Part shown: one piece after another, positions 6,023 through 8,956 of the stretch
Layout: the number at the start of each line of letters is the position of its first letter
Numbering within the stretch: position 1 is the stretch's first letter
DNA from: DAOMFM01 sp035429825
GTDB taxonomy: Bacteria; Acidobacteriota; Blastocatellia; UBA7656; JADIYM01
DNA: 8,956 nt
Direction: 5' to 3'
Assembly: GCA_044224215.1 (NCBI GenBank)
Contig: JBGAKX010000165.1
Coordinates: 1 to 8,956 of the forward strand
Translations under genes and position numbers: made by a program
Notes under the pieces: generated by a model
Seen by the model: the letters and a program-made list of their open reading frames with translations, nothing else
The model's database searches: none
What the model was told of the DNA's origin: nothing

Positions 6023-8296
6023 ATGATCACGCCTTCCAAGACGATGACATCCACGTTTCCGTACCAGATCGAAGAGAAGATCGGTGCCGGAGGCATGGGC
6101 GTCGTCTACCGCGCGTTCGAGCCGTCGCTGAACCGGATGGTCGCGATCAAGGTGCTGCGGACGAGCATGTTCGACGAAGAGTCCCCCGCGATCGCCGACG
6201 AGTACCGAAAGCGCTTCATGCAGGAGGCCCGTGCGGCCGCGGCCCTGTCGCACCCGGGCGTCGCGACGATCTACCGCATAGGCGAAGAGGACGGCACGCC
6301 CTACATCGCCATGGAATGGCTGGACGGCGAGACCCTCGAGGACATTCTCGACCGCGAAGGCTCGCTCCCGTCGGCCCGGGTCGCGAGACTCGGCCTGGAA
6401 CTCGTCGACGCGCTCGCCGTCGCCCACCACGCCGGAGTCGTCCACCGCGACATCAAGCCCGCGAACCTGATCATCCTCACCGACGGGCGGCTGAAAGTCA
6501 CCGACTTTGGCATCGCGCGCGTCGCCGATTCGGATCTCGTCAAGACCGGGTCGGGCACGATCCTCGCCACGCCGCAATACGCGTCGCCCGAGCAGCTGCA
6601 GGGGATCGAAGTCGACGGCCGCAGCGACCTCTATTCGACCGGCGTGCTGCTGTACCAGGCGGCTTCCGGGAGACTTCCATTCCGGGGGCACAACTATTTC
6701 GAGCTGATGGCCGCGCTCGCGCGCGCCGAGGCCACGCCGATCTGCGACATCGCGCCGTCGGTCGATTCCGGTCTCGAATCGGTAATCATGAAGGCGATCC
6801 GGCGCGATCCGGGCGACCGGTTTGCCACCGCGGCCGACATGGCCGCCGCGCTCAAACCGCTTGCGGTGCCGGGCTCGGGATTCTCGGACAACGCAACGAT
6901 GCACATCACGGCGTCGGAGCGCGTGCCGAGCACGATCCTCGACGCGCCGCAGGCCGAACCCGCGCCGTACCCGTCGATCGCCGGCCTGCCTGAGGATCCT
7001 CGCGCGATGATCGTGCGCCTCGTCGAAGGCTGGTCGCCGCGCAACCTCGGAGTCGTCTCCACGTCGTCGATTCTCGCGAAGATCCTCGAGCGTCCGCTGC
7101 ACGCGCCTCCGTTCGCGGGCGGCGTCTTTCTCGGCTCGTTCTGCCTGCTGATCTACGGCGGATTCATCGTCGGCGCGATCGATTCGGAAGGGCGCTCGAC
7201 CGACGAGATCTGCGACAGGCTTCCCGAACAGGCGCCCGCGATCCTGTACCCCGCGCCCGACGAATTTCCGGTCACGCTCGTGCCGCTGATGGCGTCGCTG
7301 CTGCACCCGCCGCAGGTGAGGCACCGGCAGATCGACACCGGAATCGTGAACCTGCCGGCGCTCGCCGCCCGATTCCGCGAAGAGCAGTTCGACGGGTATC
7401 TCAAGCTGCACCGTGGCGACGCGACGGCGTACATCTTCTTTGACAAGGGAAACACGGGGCTCACGCTGTTCACGGACGGGTGGGAGGACATTCCCGTCAC
7501 GACGACATGGGAGAGCTGGGTGTCGAAGGTGAGCCTGACCGGCATGGTCGGCGAGAAGGTATGGAGACCCGCGCAGCTCTCGTATCGCAGGGAACTGAGG
7601 GACTTTGAGCTGTCGGTCGCGCCGCCGGTGGACTCGTCGTCAGGCGCCAAGATCCGCCAGACGTTTCTGCGCAAGACGAGCCACCTCGAGGAGTCCGGAC
7701 GAACGGACCGCATCACGTCGCTGCGCACGCCGGCCGATCCGGTGGACGTCTCTGCGATCGAGGCGTTCTATGCGGGCGACCCGATCTACCAGTTCCTCGA
7801 GTGGGCGATCGAGGAGCTTCCCGCGTTCTTTCAGGAACGCGACCGGTCGGCAAAGTGGAAGTACCTGAGCGAGTGGCTCCAACTTGTGCGGGGAGCAAAG
7901 CTGCACCACGACCTCCCGCGACCGGACTCGCATGAATCCGATTTCTTTGACCTCGTGACGTTCGACGACAAGAACAAGGTCATGCATCTTGCGCAGCGCG
8001 TTCCGCGGGGGACTCCGGAGGCGCTGCAGCAGTTCATCGACCGCGTCGTCGCGGCAAAGAAGGCGCGCATCAAGACGGGCGACGTCGGCGGCGCGTTTCT
8101 TATCGCGCCGGCGTTCGACGAGTCGATGCTGGACGCGTATCGGGCGTCGACCAAGCCGGTTGGCACCGGGTTGCTGGCGCTCGAGGAGAAGCTGACCAAG
8201 TACGAGGGGTTTGTGCGCATCGGCCCCCGGCGGGGGTTCCATCTGCTGCTGGTGATCGAGAAGAAGGACGGGTTCGAGCCGCTGCTGCTGGTGTAA
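6023..8296 (+). CDS. PknB-like Ser/Thr protein kinase with long uncharacterised C-terminal region
   Basis: A 757-residue protein; numbering is from ATG 6023, chosen because GCGAGGA lies 8-9 bases upstream, while ATG 5990 has no ribosome binding site. Residues about 14-275 are a complete Hanks-type kinase: glycine loop IGAGGMGVVY (20-29), ATP lysine in VAIKVL (Lys43), catalytic loop HRDIKPAN (141-148, Asp143), DFG (161-163) and SPEQ (188-191) in the APE position. A Pro/Ala-rich linker follows. Residues 364-386 are strongly hydrophobic, either one membrane helix or a buried strand pair. The 390-480 region recalls DUF4388/PatA-type sheets (NLPALAARFREEQFDGYLKL). The last 180 residues form an alpha/beta unit with FFDLVTFDD (641-649) and VMHLAQRV (653-660), spaced like a PD-(D/E)xK core but without its usual acidic-x-Lys pair. 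Kinase activity is likely; the sensory or effector tail is unidentified. Confidence 0.9.
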   Translation: MITPSKTMTSTFPYQIEEKIGAGGMGVVYRAFEPSLNRMVAIKVLRTSMFDEESPAIADEYRKRFMQEARAAAALSHPGVATIYRIGEEDGTPYIAMEWLDGETLEDILDREGSLPSARVARLGLELVDALAVAHHAGVVHRDIKPANLIILTDGRLKVTDFGIARVADSDLVKTGSGTILATPQYASPEQLQGIEVDGRSDLYSTGVLLYQAASGRLPFRGHNYFELMAALARAEATPICDIAPSVDSGLESVIMKAIRRDPGDRFATAADMAAALKPLAVPGSGFSDNATMHITASERVPSTILDAPQAEPAPYPSIAGLPEDPRAMIVRLVEGWSPRNLGVVSTSSILAKILERPLHAPPFAGGVFLGSFCLLIYGGFIVGAIDSEGRSTDEICDRLPEQAPAILYPAPDEFPVTLVPLMASLLHPPQVRHRQIDTGIVNLPALAARFREEQFDGYLKLHRGDATAYIFFDKGNTGLTLFTDGWEDIPVTTTWESWVSKVSLTGMVGEKVWRPAQLSYRRELRDFELSVAPPVDSSSGAKIRQTFLRKTSHLEESGRTDRITSLRTPADPVDVSAIEAFYAGDPIYQFLEWAIEELPAFFQERDRSAKWKYLSEWLQLVRGAKLHHDLPRPDSHESDFFDLVTFDDKNKVMHLAQRVPRGTPEALQQFIDRVVAAKKARIKTGDVGGAFLIAPAFDESMLDAYRASTKPVGTGLLALEEKLTKYEGFVRIGPRRGFHLLLVIEKKDGFEPLLLV

Positions 8297-8302
8297 GAGC
8301 AG

Positions 8303-8336
8303 CCGCAGATTTTCGCAATTCTGCGCAAATCTGCGG
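8303..8336 (+). repeat. GCAGATCTGC-type dispersed repeat, copy behind the kinase gene
   Basis: The element starts six bases after the kinase stop (TAA 8294-8296). Units are GCAGATTTTC, GCAATTCTGC and GCAAATCTGC between CC and GG. The outer arms CCGCAGATTT (8303-8312) and AAATCTGCGG (8327-8336) are perfect complements. Inside them CGCA (8314-8317) pairs with TGCG (8322-8325), giving a near-complete 34-base hairpin with a 4-base loop and a single mismatch. No T-tract follows. Confidence 0.8.
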
Positions 8337-8354
8337 TTAACGGTTCCCGGTTCG
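8334..8354 (+). repeat. Three 7-base tandem units CGGTTNN
   Basis: CGGTTAA, CGGTTCC and CGGTTCG follow one another directly, beginning inside the last bases of the hairpin repeat. The array fills much of the short gap before the hydrolase gene. It may be part of the same composite repeat or a chance run; function is unknown. Confidence 0.4.
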
Positions 8355-8373
8355 CGACCGTCTTGTTGCGTAG

Positions 8374-8956
8374 ATGAGCATTCTCCCGGTTCTTCTTGCG
8401 CTTCTTGTGTCCCCTCCCGTCGGTCACTGGGAGGGGGCGTTTTCGCGCGACGGCGCGATTCAGGGCATCAGCGTCGATCTCGCGGTCGTCGACGGCAAGC
8501 TCAGCGGCACGTACGACATGCCGGAACTCGGGCTCGTCGACGAACCCCTCGAACAGGTCTCGTGGAACCCGCCCGAGCTCTCGATCAAGGTCCGTTACGG
8601 CACGTTCGCCATGATCGTGCACCCGGACGTCGACGAGATGACCGGCGTGAATGCGAAGTGGGGACCCCCCGTCCGGCTGCACCTGAAACGCACGCTTCCA
8701 GACACGCGACCGAAGGTTCCCCGCGACGACGTCCAGTTTCGCAACGGACAAGTCACGCTCGCGGGAACGCTCTTCAAACCGTTCGGGCCCGGCCCGTGGC
8801 CGGTCGTTGTCGTGGTGCAGGGCTCCGGCGCACAGGGTCGCAAGAGCGCGACGTATGCCTCGTGGGGGCGGTTCTTTGCCGAACGCGGCATCGCGGCGCT
8901 CGTGTATGACAAGCGCGGCGTCGGCGCGTCGACTGGAAACTGGGAGACGTCGACGT
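8374..8956 (+). CDS. Exported alpha/beta hydrolase, 5' part (3' end outside window)
   Basis: The frame is open from ATG 8374 to the window edge, 194 codons visible. An in-frame TAG sits immediately before the ATG, so this is the earliest possible ATG. There is no obvious Shine-Dalgarno. Residues 1 to about 16 are a short hydrophobic leader (MSILPVLLALLVSPPVG) without basic residues. Residues 17-125 form a beta-rich N-terminal domain beginning GHWEGAF, of the kind that precedes hydrolase domains in many exported esterases. From about 130 the alpha/beta hydrolase core begins: PVVVVVQGSGAQGR (oxyanion strand, Gly150-Gly152) and ALVYDKRGVGASTG (Tyr178-Gly188). These motifs fit the serine-aminopeptidase/esterase type of alpha/beta hydrolase. 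The nucleophile elbow and the rest of the triad lie beyond the window, so substrate class cannot be told. Confidence 0.85.
   Translation, partial: MSILPVLLALLVSPPVGHWEGAFSRDGAIQGISVDLAVVDGKLSGTYDMPELGLVDEPLEQVSWNPPELSIKVRYGTFAMIVHPDVDEMTGVNAKWGPPVRLHLKRTLPDTRPKVPRDDVQFRNGQVTLAGTLFKPFGPGPWPVVVVVQGSGAQGRKSATYASWGRFFAERGIAALVYDKRGVGASTGNWETST
8411..8436 (+). other. Strong hairpin inside the leader codons of the hydrolase gene
   Basis: CCCCTCCC (8411-8418) is perfectly complementary to GGGAGGGG (8429-8436) with a 10-base loop, and a G.U plus a G-C pair can extend it outward. It falls on codons about 13-21 of the hydrolase. Such a GC-only stem near a start can slow translation, but coding constraint (SPPVGHWEG) could also produce it by chance. 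Confidence 0.35.

Noticed and set aside
4297..6993. Plus-strand open frame of 898 codons opposite the SBBP gene and into the kinase
   Set aside because: The translation is Arg-rich low-complexity text with no domain, and it overlaps two well-supported genes on other frames; long open antisense frames are expected at this GC content.
5963..7411. Minus-strand open frame of 482 codons
   Set aside because: Antisense to the kinase, whose catalytic motifs are all present in the plus frame.
1..8956. CRISPR array, insertion sequence, prophage or defence genes
   Set aside because: No regularly spaced direct repeats, transposase, integrase or phage-like gene is seen; the only repeats are short intergenic ones and the protein-level SBBP blades.

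Overview
The window is a GC-rich piece of a bacterial chromosome that looks like an Acidobacteriota-type soil or sediment genome. This is inferred from the gene mix (a PknB-like kinase with a long unknown tail, an SBBP beta-propeller, a carboxypeptidase-regulatory-type protein, a fused multihaem cytochrome) and from short repeats dispersed at gene ends. No marker gene is present, so the phylum is a guess.

Layout. Plus strand, 2-2318: the 3' end of a carboxypeptidase-regulatory-like protein (2-250), whose last codons run through a short repeat, then a likely two-gene operon with an exported rhodanese (333-740) and an exported UshA-like/tetrahaem cytochrome c554 fusion (777-2318). Minus strand, 5937 down to 2440: a seven-bladed SBBP propeller with a C-terminal Ig-like domain (5937-4183), a DUF971 protein two bases behind it (4180-3848), an unusual tRNA five bases after that stop (3842-3750), a gap of about 300 bases without a gene, and a membrane protein with two zinc ribbons (3450-2440). 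Plus strand again from 6023: a Ser/Thr kinase with a long uncharacterised C-terminal half (6023-8296) and the 5' part of an exported alpha/beta hydrolase that runs off the window (8374-8956).

The standout is the tRNA at 3842-3750 (minus). It folds by hand into a cloverleaf with anticodon GCA (Cys) and a U discriminator. It also has the compact long-stemmed D arm and the long structured variable arm typical of selenocysteine or serine tRNAs rather than tRNA-Cys. It therefore looks like a tRNA-Sec-derived cysteine-codon-reading tRNA, a class reported only from large metagenome searches.

A second theme is a dispersed repeat built from tandem 10-base near-palindromes (unit GCAGATCTGC). It occurs two and a half times here, each time just downstream of a gene (cytochrome stop, kinase stop, tRNA 3' end). 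A different repeat with an 8-base period forms the last codons of the first gene. The rhodanese and the cytochrome fusion suggest periplasmic sulfur redox chemistry. The other genes have no clear shared pathway.
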